Below, piece after piece: positions 1 through 6,038 of a stretch of 9,619 bases of DNA (position 1 is its first letter; every line of letters starts with the position of its first letter). The stretch is taken from positions 1 through 9,619 of the forward strand of contig DASXXM010000163.1 of assembly GCA_036503065.1 (NCBI GenBank). Reading direction: 5' to 3'. Position numbers and translations under genes: made by a program. This DNA is from DATEPR01 sp036503065 (GTDB lineage: Bacteria > Actinomycetota > Actinomycetes > Mycobacteriales > Pseudonocardiaceae). The notes under the pieces were generated by a model that saw nothing but the letters and a program-made list of their open reading frames with translations, was not told the origin of the DNA and ran no database searches.

Positions 1-114
1 CCGTCCAATCCGGCGGCCCTGAACGCCGGCTTCGACTCGGGCGATCATCTCCACCCGAACGCGGCCGGCATGCAGGCCATCGCGAACTCGATCGATCTGG
101 GACTGCTGAAGTGA
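1..114 (+). CDS. SGNH/GDSL hydrolase, C-terminal end (partial)
   Basis: Only the last 37 codons are in the window; the frame is open from base 1 and stops with TGA at 112-114. The peptide contains GDHLHPNAAG (residues 14-23 of the visible part). This matches block V of SGNH/GDSL esterases, in which the Asp and the His three residues later (D15 and H18 here) complete the Ser-Asp-His triad. The following Gly and the terminal helix (MQAIANSIDLGLL) fit the usual end of this fold. These enzymes hydrolyse ester bonds, often acetyl or acyl groups on polysaccharides or lipids, and are commonly secreted in actinobacteria. The nucleophile Ser, any signal peptide and the substrate class lie outside the window. 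The gene converges on the beta-helix gene with no intergenic base. The family call is likely; the substrate is unknown. Confidence 0.75.
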   Translation, partial: PSNPAALNAGFDSGDHLHPNAAGMQAIANSIDLGLLK

Positions 115-117
115 TCA
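112..117. other. Abutting convergent stop codons in a TGATCA palindrome
   Basis: The TGA stop of the plus-strand hydrolase (112-114) is followed immediately by the reverse-complemented TGA stop of the minus-strand beta-helix gene (115-117). Together they make the 6-bp palindrome TGATCA. There is no room between the genes for a terminator, so transcripts from either side should run into the opposite gene. Confidence 0.9.
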
Positions 118-2730
118 GCGCAGCGCGAAACCGTCGACCAACAGGTAGGTTCCGCTGAGTTTGGTGATCGTCAACGTGTGTTGCCCAGCGGCCAGGCCCG
201 ACACCGAGTACAGCGGGAACCGGGTCTGCCGCTGGGCGGTGTTGGCACTGACGGTCGGCTGCGCGACGCCGTCGAGCGTGATGCCGACGTCGCCCTCGTC
301 GGAGTTCGTCTCGGTCAGGAAGTCGATGCCGGTCCCGGTGAAGGTGATCGTGGCGGAAGCGCCATCCTGCTGGGTGTAGTGCACCCCGTTGTCCAGATCG
401 CCGAGGCCGCGCGAACCGCTGGACGCCCAACCGCCCAGGTAGCCGATGCGCAGGTCGTCGTCGTCGAGCAGGTTGCCCCGGGTCGGGCCGGGCCCGGCCG
501 CGTCGATGATTGCCTGCGCCGCGGGCGGCCATCGGCCGTCGGTGACCACAGTGGACTGGGTGAGGGCGATGTTCGTGCCGTTGTTGTTGAAGCGGTTGGT
601 GTCGGTGAAGTTGTCGTGGATCGAGTCGTCATGGATGCTCGGTGTCCACAGGTTCACCCACAGGCCGCCGTTGCTGAACGCCACCACGTTGTCGTGGGTG
701 TTCCACAGCGAACTGCCCTCGTCGTGGTAGATCACGTTGCAGCCGTTGATGCACTCGCCGAGCACGTTGCCGACGAACTCGGAACCGGACGCCTGCCCGC
801 CGAGCGTGTAGATCGGGCCGCCGTCGTTCAGGACGCCCATCACGCTGTGCACGTGGTTGCCGGTGACGAGGTTGCCGCCGGTGTACGTGGTCCCGCGCCG
901 GCAGTCGGTCAGCCCCTGCTTCGCCTGCAGGGCGCAGTCCGACATCCAGCCCCAGCCCCAGCCGATCGAGATGCCGGAGTACGGCGTGTAGCCGACATCG
1001 TTGTGCGACAACGTGGTGCCGCGGCTGTGGCCGACCCAGATGCCGACGGCGTCCTGAAATTCCTGCCCCGGCCACTGCACTATGTCGTCGGCCACGGTGT
1101 TGCCGCTGGTCATCAGCGCGGGTTGGGTCTGGTAGTAGTCGTCGACCTCGCCCACGGCCACGCCGATGCCGGCCGTGTCGGTGATCATGCTGCCCGTCAC
1201 CGACGAATCCTGGGTCTGGTCGGCCAGGTCGATCCCGCTGGTTCCGGTGTGCCGCACGACATCCCCGGTGAACGAGACGCGTGCGCCGCGGTGCACCTGG
1301 ACGGCGGCCGGGACGCGGGTCGGGGTACGGGTGGTGGGGTCCCAGATGATGCCGGCCTGGTTGTCGATGTAGCCCTCGTTGGTGGGCGCGTTCCAGGTCG
1401 TGTATTCGAATGTGAGGCCGGTGAAGGCGATGTCGTGCACGGGCGCGACGACATCGGGGATTACGGTGAAGCCGTCGATCAGCAGGAAGCTGCCGCCGGT
1501 CTTGACGACCTTGATCGTGTGCTGGCCCTTCGGCAGTCCGGTCACCGACACCATCGCCTGCTGCGCCAGCCGCACTGGCCCGTTCCCGGACACCGTCCGC
1601 GTCTTGACACCGTCGACGTAGACGTCCGCGGTGCCCTCGTCGGAACTCGTTTCGGAGAGCACCTGGATGCCGGTGCCGGTGAAGGTGTAGCTGAGCGAGT
1701 CGCCGTCGGTGCTCGTGTAGTGCACGTCGTCGCCGAGGTCGCCGAGGTGCCGGTTGTTCGAGGTGTTCCACGCGCCCGTGTAGACCGCGCGCCAGTCGTT
1801 GTCGTTCAGCGGCGCGAGGTGCCCCGGCGTGCCGGCGACATCGAGAAGTTCCTGCGCCACGGGAAGTTCGACGTCGGCCTTGGCCAGGTCCTCACCGGTG
1901 CGCGGCACGTAGTACAGCTGGCCGGCCGCACTGTCCAAATAGAACTGTCCGGGCGTGCCGAGTAGCTGGTAGGCGTTCTCGAGCCACGTGATGCTGCCCA
2001 GGGACGGCAGGCCGGCGCCGTTGAACGGGAAGCTCGGGTTGGGCACCGAGTTGTGGTTGTTGTTCCAGCAGGCGGGATCGACGGTGAGGTCGGAGCCGCC
2101 GGACGCGCTCGGGGTGATCGACGCCAGCGGGCACCGCATCTGCTTCCACGCGTTGTTGTCGACGATCTCCACGCCCGGCGCGTTGGTCCACGACGTGTAC
2201 GACGGGTCGCTGGTGGTGAAACCGGTGCTGGTGACGGCGAAGCCCTGCGGGTTGTTCGCGGTGCGCGCCCGCACCGCGCGGACGCCGTCGACGAACAGGT
2301 CCCGGCTCGCCACGCCCATGGGCACGCTCGCCCGGTAGATGTTCTTCGTGGCGTCGACCTTGGTGAACCCGGTGACCCGGGTGGCCCCGCTGATGATCGG
2401 CTGCTGCCCCGGCGCGGCCCGGTAGATGACCTGATGGCCGGGGCTGCCCGAATCCTGGACACCGAGTTGCAGTGGACCGGTCAGCCGGTAGGTGCCGCCG
2501 AGCAGTTGGACCTCGACGTTCCCCCTCGCGTGGCGCAGGACCTTGCCGACCTGGTCACGGGCCGTGGCCAGCGAACACGGGTGGTGGGCGGCGCAGGCCG
2601 AGCCGCTGCCGTCGGGTGCTGCGTAGAGGACGTCGGGGTTCGTCGGCGGCGGCCCGGGTAACGGGCCCAGGTTGCCGAACACGACGGCAGCGGTGACCAG
2701 GTGCGCGACGACGACGGCGGCGATTCGCAT
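115..2730 (-). CDS. Secreted right-handed parallel beta-helix protein with two jelly-roll-like modules
   Basis: An 871-residue exported protein. Residues 1-21 form a hydrophobic signal-like segment with a single Arg at position 2, followed by a Pro-rich linker (GPLPGPPPTNP). Residues about 34-120 resemble the N-terminal strand-capping region of pectate-lyase-like beta-helix proteins (YAAPDGSGSACAAHHPC, then LLGGTYRL). Residues about 430-750 carry the Asn/Gly-rich short-strand pattern of a beta-helix (for example DLADQTQDSSVTGSMITDTA and GNLVTGNHVHSV). Two related modules of about 115 residues lie at 309-425 and 756-870. They share GDL, VHYT, FTGTGI, a SDEG block, GQHT and a LL(I/V)DGF ending, and resemble galactose-binding-like jelly rolls. 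Eight cysteines (46, 52, 200, 221, 599, 610, 660, 664) could form extracellular disulfides. A polysaccharide lyase or glycosidase role, with the modules binding carbohydrate, is inferred; no catalytic residues can be assigned. The ATG at 2728-2730 has GGAGAG seven bases upstream and a promoter further up. Confidence 0.85.
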   Translation of the reverse strand: MRIAAVVVAHLVTAAVVFGNLGPLPGPPPTNPDVLYAAPDGSGSACAAHHPCSLATARDQVGKVLRHARGNVEVQLLGGTYRLTGPLQLGVQDSGSPGHQVIYRAAPGQQPIISGATRVTGFTKVDATKNIYRASVPMGVASRDLFVDGVRAVRARTANNPQGFAVTSTGFTTSDPSYTSWTNAPGVEIVDNNAWKQMRCPLASITPSASGGSDLTVDPACWNNNHNSVPNPSFPFNGAGLPSLGSITWLENAYQLLGTPGQFYLDSAAGQLYYVPRTGEDLAKADVELPVAQELLDVAGTPGHLAPLNDNDWRAVYTGAWNTSNNRHLGDLGDDVHYTSTDGDSLSYTFTGTGIQVLSETSSDEGTADVYVDGVKTRTVSGNGPVRLAQQAMVSVTGLPKGQHTIKVVKTGGSFLLIDGFTVIPDVVAPVHDIAFTGLTFEYTTWNAPTNEGYIDNQAGIIWDPTTRTPTRVPAAVQVHRGARVSFTGDVVRHTGTSGIDLADQTQDSSVTGSMITDTAGIGVAVGEVDDYYQTQPALMTSGNTVADDIVQWPGQEFQDAVGIWVGHSRGTTLSHNDVGYTPYSGISIGWGWGWMSDCALQAKQGLTDCRRGTTYTGGNLVTGNHVHSVMGVLNDGGPIYTLGGQASGSEFVGNVLGECINGCNVIYHDEGSSLWNTHDNVVAFSNGGLWVNLWTPSIHDDSIHDNFTDTNRFNNNGTNIALTQSTVVTDGRWPPAAQAIIDAAGPGPTRGNLLDDDDLRIGYLGGWASSGSRGLGDLDNGVHYTQQDGASATITFTGTGIDFLTETNSDEGDVGITLDGVAQPTVSANTAQRQTRFPLYSVSGLAAGQHTLTITKLSGTYLLVDGFALR
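121..465 (-). repeat. C-terminal copy of the duplicated jelly-roll-like module
   Basis: This stretch encodes residues 756-870 of the beta-helix protein. It aligns along its length with residues 309-425: LGDLDNGVHYT versus LGDLGDDVHYT, FTGTGIDFLTETNSDEG versus FTGTGIQVLSETSSDEG, and GQHTLTITKLSGTYLLVDGF versus GQHTIKVVKTGGSFLLIDGF. The copies are clearly diverged, so this is an old domain duplication and not a recent DNA repeat. The predominantly beta pattern suggests a galactose-binding-like fold; carbohydrate binding is inferred. Confidence 0.75.
1456..1806 (-). repeat. Internal copy of the duplicated jelly-roll-like module
   Basis: This stretch encodes residues 309-425 of the beta-helix protein, the partner of the C-terminal module. 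It sits between the N-terminal region and the main beta-helix repeats, so the protein reads as cap, module, helix, module. An inserted binding module between cap and helix is less usual than a terminal one. Confidence 0.7.
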
Positions 2731-2735
2731 CAGGG

Positions 2736-2741
2736 CTCTCC
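2736..2741 (-). promoter_or_regulatory. Ribosome binding site of the beta-helix gene
   Basis: On the minus strand this reads GGAGAG, with its GGAG core about seven bases before the ATG at 2730. It supports that ATG as the true start. Confidence 0.7.
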
Positions 2742-2773
2742 AGCGGGGTCAGCGACTATGCAGACATCCGATG

Positions 2774-2801
2774 AATATAGCCGCGAACCTCCTATTGGCA
2801 A
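2774..2801 (-). promoter_or_regulatory. Sigma70-type promoter of the beta-helix gene
   Basis: On the minus strand, TTGCCA (2796-2801) and TATATT (2774-2779) are separated by 16 bases. Each hexamer matches the housekeeping consensus (TTGACA, TATAAT) at five of six positions. They lie in an AT-rich patch that stands out from the very GC-rich surroundings. Transcription would start near 2767, giving a leader of about 37 bases that includes the GGAGAG site. No experimental start is known. Confidence 0.65.
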
Positions 2802-2849
2802 TGGCCTGACTCAGCATTTGCGACTTTTGTCGGTAATCCATCCAGTGTT

Positions 2850-2872
2850 TGACCATCCCCCGCGCGGGGTCA
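2850..2872 (-). terminator. Possible hairpin terminator at the mpaB stop codon
   Basis: TGACC (2850-2854) and GGTCA (2868-2872) are inverted arms; alternatively CCCCGCGCGGGG (2858-2869) is a perfect 12-bp palindrome. Both overlap or directly follow the stop codon of the DUF2236 gene on the minus strand. There is no T-tract, so this would be an actinobacterial-type hairpin terminator at best. The two structures are mutually exclusive. Confidence 0.35.
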
Positions 2873-3730
2873 CTCCGGTCGCGGAGTCATCACCCAACGC
2901 AGCCCGCCGACCAGGCCGTGGCCCGCCGCGCGGACCGCGCTCGCCTCGATGATCGGCAGGTACGGCAGCCGCAGCGGCCAGCGGGCCCATCGCGGCAACA
3001 GCCCCACCGCCGCGGCCCCGAGTACCGCGTACGGCGCGCGGGACACCAACGGCAGCGGCGGGGTCAGCAGCATGAACCGGGCCGCGGAGCGGGCTTCCGG
3101 CGTGCCGCGCAGTTCCGGCCGGTAGGCGGCCAGCCGATCGGCCAACTCGGCCTCGGTCCGCGGCGGGTCCACGACGCCGATGGCGGCGGCGACCCGGGCC
3201 GTGTCGGTCACGTACCCGTCGCGTTCCGCGGCGGTCAGCGGGTGTGCGCCGTATCGCTGGTAGCACCGCAGGAAGCTGTCCACCTCCGCCACGTGCACCC
3301 AGGCCAGCAGGTGTGGATCATTGGCCCGGTAGGGGCGGCCGTCCGGGTCGGTGCCGCGCACCCGCTCGTGCACGGCGCGAATCCGCTCGATCGCCGCCTC
3401 CGCGTCGGTCGTCGTGCCGAACGTGGTCACCGCGACGAACGCGGCGGTGCGCTGCAACCGACCCCACGGATCGCCGCGGTAACCGGAGTGCGCGGCAACC
3501 GCCGCCATCGCAGAGGGATGCAGCGACTGGAACAACAGCGCCCGCAACCCGCCGATGAACATGGACGCGTCCGCGTGCACCCGCCGGATCGGCCGGTCCG
3601 GCTCGAACCAGCGCGGCCCCGGCGCGCGGTGGATACGCGCGCCGACCGCGGGCCCGTCCGGCCCGGCCACCAGACCGAACAGCCCGTCGCCCAACCTCTG
3701 CCGCACCGCGGCCAATCCAGGTAACGCCAT
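2870..3730 (-). CDS. MpaB/DUF2236 family haem-dependent oxygenase-like protein
   Basis: 286 residues, a normal length for the bacterial DUF2236 (oxygenase MpaB) family. The family includes the latex-clearing rubber oxygenases and fungal MpaB. Family-like stretches are GGLRALLFQSLHPSAMAAV (60-78), HSGYRGDPWGRLQRTAAFVA (81-100), TTFGTTTDAEAAI (102-114), VHERVRG (120-126) and YRANDPHLLAWVHVAEVDSF (134-153). By comparison with the latex-clearing protein, R91 and T95 (same Arg-x3-Thr spacing) and H121 are candidates for the active-site Arg and Thr and the haem-ligand His; this is inference from spacing. No clear signal peptide is present, although the C-terminal third is rich in hydrophobic and Pro residues and may associate with membrane. 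The substrate is unknown. The ATG at 3728-3730 is chosen because an in-frame stop lies about 35 bases upstream; the nearest GGAG is only two bases from it, so initiation may be weak. The gene lies just downstream of the TnpB element, on the same strand. Confidence 0.85.
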   Translation of the reverse strand: MALPGLAAVRQRLGDGLFGLVAGPDGPAVGARIHRAPGPRWFEPDRPIRRVHADASMFIGGLRALLFQSLHPSAMAAVAAHSGYRGDPWGRLQRTAAFVAVTTFGTTTDAEAAIERIRAVHERVRGTDPDGRPYRANDPHLLAWVHVAEVDSFLRCYQRYGAHPLTAAERDGYVTDTARVAAAIGVVDPPRTEAELADRLAAYRPELRGTPEARSAARFMLLTPPLPLVSRAPYAVLGAAAVGLLPRWARWPLRLPYLPIIEASAVRAAGHGLVGGLRWVMTPRPE

Positions 3731-3747
3731 GACTCCATGATGCGCCG

Positions 3748-3760
3748 ACGGCTCAGCCGT
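3748..3760. promoter_or_regulatory. Perfect 13-bp palindrome upstream of mpaB
   Basis: ACGGCT-C-AGCCGT is a perfect inverted repeat ending 18 bases before the mpaB start codon. It could be an operator for mpaB or part of the right end of the adjacent insertion element. No convincing -35/-10 pair was found beside it. Confidence 0.35.
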
Positions 3761-3769
3761 TGCTTAAGT

Positions 3770-3897
3770 CTCAGTGGTTGTCTCGCTGAGGCTCTTCCTG
3801 CTTCATCGACCGTCGCCGACCCCGAAGGGTGAGGACTTACGTGGTCTCCACAAGGCGTTTTTCCTCTCCGGGGAACTTCCCGGCGAGGGTTCCGGTG
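3770..3897 (-). ncRNA. Candidate omega RNA scaffold / right end of the IS607-type element
   Basis: TnpB proteins of IS200/IS605 and IS607 elements use an RNA made from the 3' end of tnpB and the element's right end. The tract after the tnpB stop is rich in hairpins: CCGGG/CCCGG (3868-3872, 3879-3883), GTGG/CCAC (3841-3844, 3848-3851), ACCC-TTCG-GGGT on the minus strand (3819-3830, a C(UUCG)G-type loop) and CTCAG/CTGAG (3770-3774, 3786-3790). The position and structure fit an omega RNA scaffold, which would probably also extend into the tnpB coding end. The exact boundary and the guide start cannot be fixed here. Confidence 0.4.
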
Positions 3898-5115
3898 TCA
3901 AGCCGTGTCGGCGAGCATCGCGGCGAGCAGGTTGCCCGCAGCGTTGTCGTCCCTGTCATGCAACACACCACAGCCAGGACAGATCCAGGTGCGATCCGCG
4001 AGGACCAGAGCGCGGTTGATCCGACCGCAGTCGCCGCAGGTCTTCGAGGAGGGGAACCAGCGGTCGGCCTTCCAGATCCGGGAGCCGTACCAGTCGGCTT
4101 TGTACTCAAGCTGGCGGACGAACTCGCCGAACCCGGCGTCGGAGATGGCGCGGGCCAGCCTGCGGTTTGTGACCATGCCCCTGACGTTCAGGGTCTCCAC
4201 CGCGATGGCCGACTTGGTTCTCGCTAGCCCAGTGGTGGTCTTGTGCAGGAAGTCACGCCGCCGGTCAGCGACACGCAAGTGGAGTTGCCCGACTCGGTTC
4301 TTGGCCTTGGCCCGGTTGTTCGAGTTCTCGGCGGTACGCGAGAGCGTGCGGTTGGCCCGCTTCACGGCCCGTTGCGCGGCCTTGAGCAGCTTCGGAGCGT
4401 GGATCTCCTCGGTAGTGCCGTCGCTGTTCCTAATGACCGCGAACACCTTCAAACCGAGGTCGATGCCACATGTGGGTGCGTCGGCGTCGACCTCGCGCCG
4501 CTTGTTGATCTCGGTACGGTCCACCTCGATCTGGAAGGAGATCCACCACCGTCCGGCCTGCTCACGGATCGTGGCACCGAGTATCCGGGCGTCGCCGGTC
4601 GTGATACGGCCGGTGAGCCAGGACATGTCCTCTGCGGTGGCCACGTCCCCGACCGCCGGGAGACGCACGGTGCGCGAGTCGAGCGGCTTGGCCCGGTCGG
4701 CGTCGTAGCGGAACCGGGAGCCGTGCTTGCGTTGTCGCCACGTCGGGAAACCCATCCGAGGTCCTGTGCGCTTGCCGGTCTTGGACTTGATGTAGTTGGA
4801 GAACCCGGCGGCCCGCACCCGGCACGCTTCCTTCGGGACGCGGGAAGACAGCTTGCCCTCGGCGAACCACGGGTACCGCGCGGGGTGCGCGGCACGCCAC
4901 TCCTTCTCCAGGGCGGGAGCCGACCACGGCACTGTGGTGAGGTCGTCTCCGGTGATGCCGTACGTTTCCTCGGCTTTGCGCTGCGTCCACTTCGTGCGGA
5001 CGGTCTCCAGGCAGAAGTTCTCCACCACCCGCGACAGCCCGCAGTGACGGCCCATCAGCACGGCCTGATCCGTGTCGGGAGCAAGTTCGACCCGGAAACC
5101 CTGTTTGTGGCTCAC
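3898..5115 (-). CDS. tnpB: TnpB, IS607-type RNA-guided endonuclease
   Basis: 405 residues from a GTG start, normal length for TnpB. In transposons TnpB binds an omega RNA and cuts DNA next to a short target-adjacent motif, which favours retention of the element. The RuvC-like active site looks complete: D219 in GIDLGLK, E307 in VETLNVRG and D389 in HDRDDNAAGNL. A zinc ribbon is present with C360/C363 (KTCGDCG) and C379/C382 (WICPGCG). The N-terminal part begins KQGFRVELAPDTDQAVLMGR, as expected for the wedge/recognition lobe. The frame is open a further 136 codons upstream, but that part overlaps tnpA and looks like an out-of-frame translation. The GTG at 5113-5115 is preferred because it overlaps the tnpA stop as GTGA, typical translational coupling. 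No stop or frameshift interrupts the gene, so the protein is probably functional. The omega RNA candidate follows directly. Confidence 0.9.
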   Translation of the reverse strand: MSHKQGFRVELAPDTDQAVLMGRHCGLSRVVENFCLETVRTKWTQRKAEETYGITGDDLTTVPWSAPALEKEWRAAHPARYPWFAEGKLSSRVPKEACRVRAAGFSNYIKSKTGKRTGPRMGFPTWRQRKHGSRFRYDADRAKPLDSRTVRLPAVGDVATAEDMSWLTGRITTGDARILGATIREQAGRWWISFQIEVDRTEINKRREVDADAPTCGIDLGLKVFAVIRNSDGTTEEIHAPKLLKAAQRAVKRANRTLSRTAENSNNRAKAKNRVGQLHLRVADRRRDFLHKTTTGLARTKSAIAVETLNVRGMVTNRRLARAISDAGFGEFVRQLEYKADWYGSRIWKADRWFPSSKTCGDCGRINRALVLADRTWICPGCGVLHDRDDNAAGNLLAAMLADTA

Positions 5116-5537
5116 GAGTCCGACCCGGTAGCGGCGGCGATCGCGTTCTTCGCCCGGTCGTGGGCGGCGCGCTTGCCGTACAGGCGGGCGCAGAACGAGG
5201 TGTACACGTCGGTCCTGTCGCGTACTAGGTCGTCCTCGACCTCCCTTGTGTCCATGGCGCGCACGGTACGGCCCTGTACCGACAGTGCGGCCTCGAGCAG
5301 TGCGGCCTGGATGTACTCCACCCCGAACCGGGCCAACCGGTGCCGGTGCTCGACCACGATCACCGACACGTCCGGGTCGACGAGCAGCCGCTTGAGCTTC
5401 GGACGGGCGCCATTGAGCGCCGAGCCGACCTCGGACGCCACGAGCGGCCGGAAGACACCCGCACCAGAGACGGAAGCCTCGGTTAGAACGAGATACCGGC
5501 CCGTCTCGGTTTTGATCACGCATCTGTTCAGCCCCAC
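5112..5537 (-). pseudogene. tnpA: Truncated IS607-type serine recombinase TnpA (5'-deleted)
   Basis: The recognisable part starts near residue 28 (about base 5456) and contains EVGSALNGARPKLKRLL, IVVEHRHRLARFGVEYI and DDLVRDRTDVYTSFCARLYG. These are hallmarks of the C-terminal half of IS607 TnpA. Complete IS607 recombinases begin with a MerR-like DNA-binding helix-turn-helix, followed by a strand ending in the catalytic serine (an RVSS-like motif). Both are absent, and there is no room for them, because cynS ends at 5528. The first 27 or so residues of the open frame are unlike TnpA and probably come from the deletion junction or the element's left end. The open frame begins at a GTG (5535-5537) inside the cynS 3' end. 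The protein, if made, should be inactive. The tail keeps its GTGA overlap with tnpB, so it may survive as a leader for tnpB translation. Confidence 0.8.
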
Positions 5538-5974
5538 TGGTACTGCAGGAACTTGCCGTCCATGGTGACCACCACCCGATCGCCGCCCGGGTCGGCGCGC
5601 CGGTCGACGTCGATCCGGAAGTTGATCGCGCTCATGATTCCGTCGCCGAACTGCTCGTGGATCAGTTCCTTGATGGCCGGGCCGTAGACCTGAAGGACCT
5701 CGTAGAAACGGTAGATCGTCGGGTCCGTGGGCACCGGCGCGTCCAGCGCGCCCCGGGTCGGAATCGCGACCAGCGCGGCGTACTCGTCGGCCCCGAGCTC
5801 CAGCAGGGTCGCCAGTGTCGCCGCCTGATCGGCGCGGAGCGGGTGCTGGCCCAGCAGCGCCGCGGTGGTCCAGGTCAGCGGCGCGTCGATGGCGTCGGCC
5901 AACTGTGCCCAGGTCAGGCCGAGTCGCGTTTTCGCGGCCAGGACGGCGGCCGCGGCCTCTTTCTTCGTCACCAT
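5528..5974 (-). CDS. cynS: Cyanate hydratase (cyanase)
   Basis: 148 residues, close to the 156 of the E. coli enzyme. Cyanase converts cyanate and bicarbonate to ammonia and carbon dioxide in the cytoplasm, working as a decamer of dimers. The N-terminal helical domain (residues about 1-75, with TWAQLADAIDAPLTWTTAAL) is the known helix-turn-helix-like fold. The C-terminal catalytic domain contains TDPTIYRFYEVLQVYG and FGDGIMSAINF. R89, E92 and S115 match E. coli R96, E99 and S122 with identical spacing, so the enzyme should be active. A start 14 codons further up (6016) is possible, but ATG 5972-5974 fits the family start (KKEAAAAVLAAKTRLGL) and has a -10-like hexamer seven bases upstream. No carbonic anhydrase or cyanate transporter is adjacent. 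The C-terminus reads FLQYQWG directly before the insertion-element remnant, so its last residue may have been altered by the insertion. Divergent from the tricorn gene. Confidence 0.95.
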   Translation of the reverse strand: MVTKKEAAAAVLAAKTRLGLTWAQLADAIDAPLTWTTAALLGQHPLRADQAATLATLLELGADEYAALVAIPTRGALDAPVPTDPTIYRFYEVLQVYGPAIKELIHEQFGDGIMSAINFRIDVDRRADPGGDRVVVTMDGKFLQYQWG

Positions 5975-5981
5975 GGTGCGG

Positions 5982-5987
5982 ACCGTA
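5982..5987 (-). promoter_or_regulatory. Candidate -10 element of cynS (leaderless arrangement)
   Basis: TACGGT on the minus strand ends seven bases before the ATG at 5974, the spacing expected for a leaderless actinobacterial transcript. No Shine-Dalgarno sequence is visible before this ATG, which fits. A good -35 is not evident. Confidence 0.4.
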
Positions 5988-6004
5988 CTGGGCGGTGGGC
6001 GAAA

Positions 6005-6017
6005 GTTGGTTCCCAAC
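6005..6017. promoter_or_regulatory. GTTGG-N3-CCAAC inverted repeat in the cynS/tricorn divergent gap
   Basis: A perfect 5-bp inverted repeat with a 3-base centre, located roughly midway between the two divergent start codons and upstream of both candidate -10 elements. It could be an operator for a regulator of one or both genes. Short repeats of this size also arise by chance, so the call is tentative. Confidence 0.35.
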
Positions 6018-6032
6018 GTCGGCTTGTCCCGT

Positions 6033-6038
6033 TAGCGT
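6033..6038 (+). promoter_or_regulatory. Candidate -10 element of the tricorn gene (leaderless arrangement)
   Basis: TAGCGT ends seven bases before the GTG start at 6046, and no Shine-Dalgarno sequence lies in that interval. Actinobacterial -10 elements are often of the TANNNT type, and leaderless mRNAs are common. No clear -35 lies 16-18 bases upstream; TTGGTT (6006-6011) is 21 bases away. Confidence 0.45.

Larger units (their letters stand above)
3770..5527 (-). mobile_element. Degenerate IS607-family element (tnpA remnant + intact tnpB)
   Basis: The element is recognised from a serine-recombinase tail of IS607 TnpA type overlapping a tnpB gene by GTGA, followed by a structured 3' region. 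IS607 elements have no terminal inverted repeats and make no target duplications, so the ends given are approximate. The left limit is set at the cynS stop, the right limit at the last hairpin before the mpaB leader. The 5' part of tnpA is missing and no second copy of the recombinase is present. The element therefore cannot move by itself unless a complete relative acts in trans. Confidence 0.7.

Noticed and set aside
629..1771. 380-codon minus-strand frame inside the beta-helix gene
   Set aside because: It is the same strand in a different frame, extremely rich in Arg, His and Pro, with no recognisable motif.
178..1965. 595-codon plus-strand open frame opposite the beta-helix gene
   Set aside because: It is antisense to a gene with a clear signal peptide, domain pattern, promoter and ribosome site. 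The translation is low-complexity (Val, Asp, Arg, Gly) as expected for a GC-rich shadow frame.
2849..3724. 291-codon plus-strand frame opposite mpaB
   Set aside because: The DUF2236 motifs are on the minus strand; this frame is an Arg/Pro/Gln-rich shadow.
3770..3897. CRISPR-like or Cas12 locus
   Set aside because: No spaced direct repeats are present near tnpB, and the protein length and recombinase neighbour indicate an IS607 element.
5116..5523. 136-codon N-terminal extension of tnpB in the same frame
   Set aside because: It overlaps the tnpA remnant in another frame, is Arg/Gly-rich and does not look like the TnpB N-terminus. The GTG at 5115 gives the family length and a coupling overlap.
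4243..5568. 441-codon plus-strand frame across tnpB and the tnpA remnant
   Set aside because: It is antisense to genes with intact conserved motifs and has no family features of its own.
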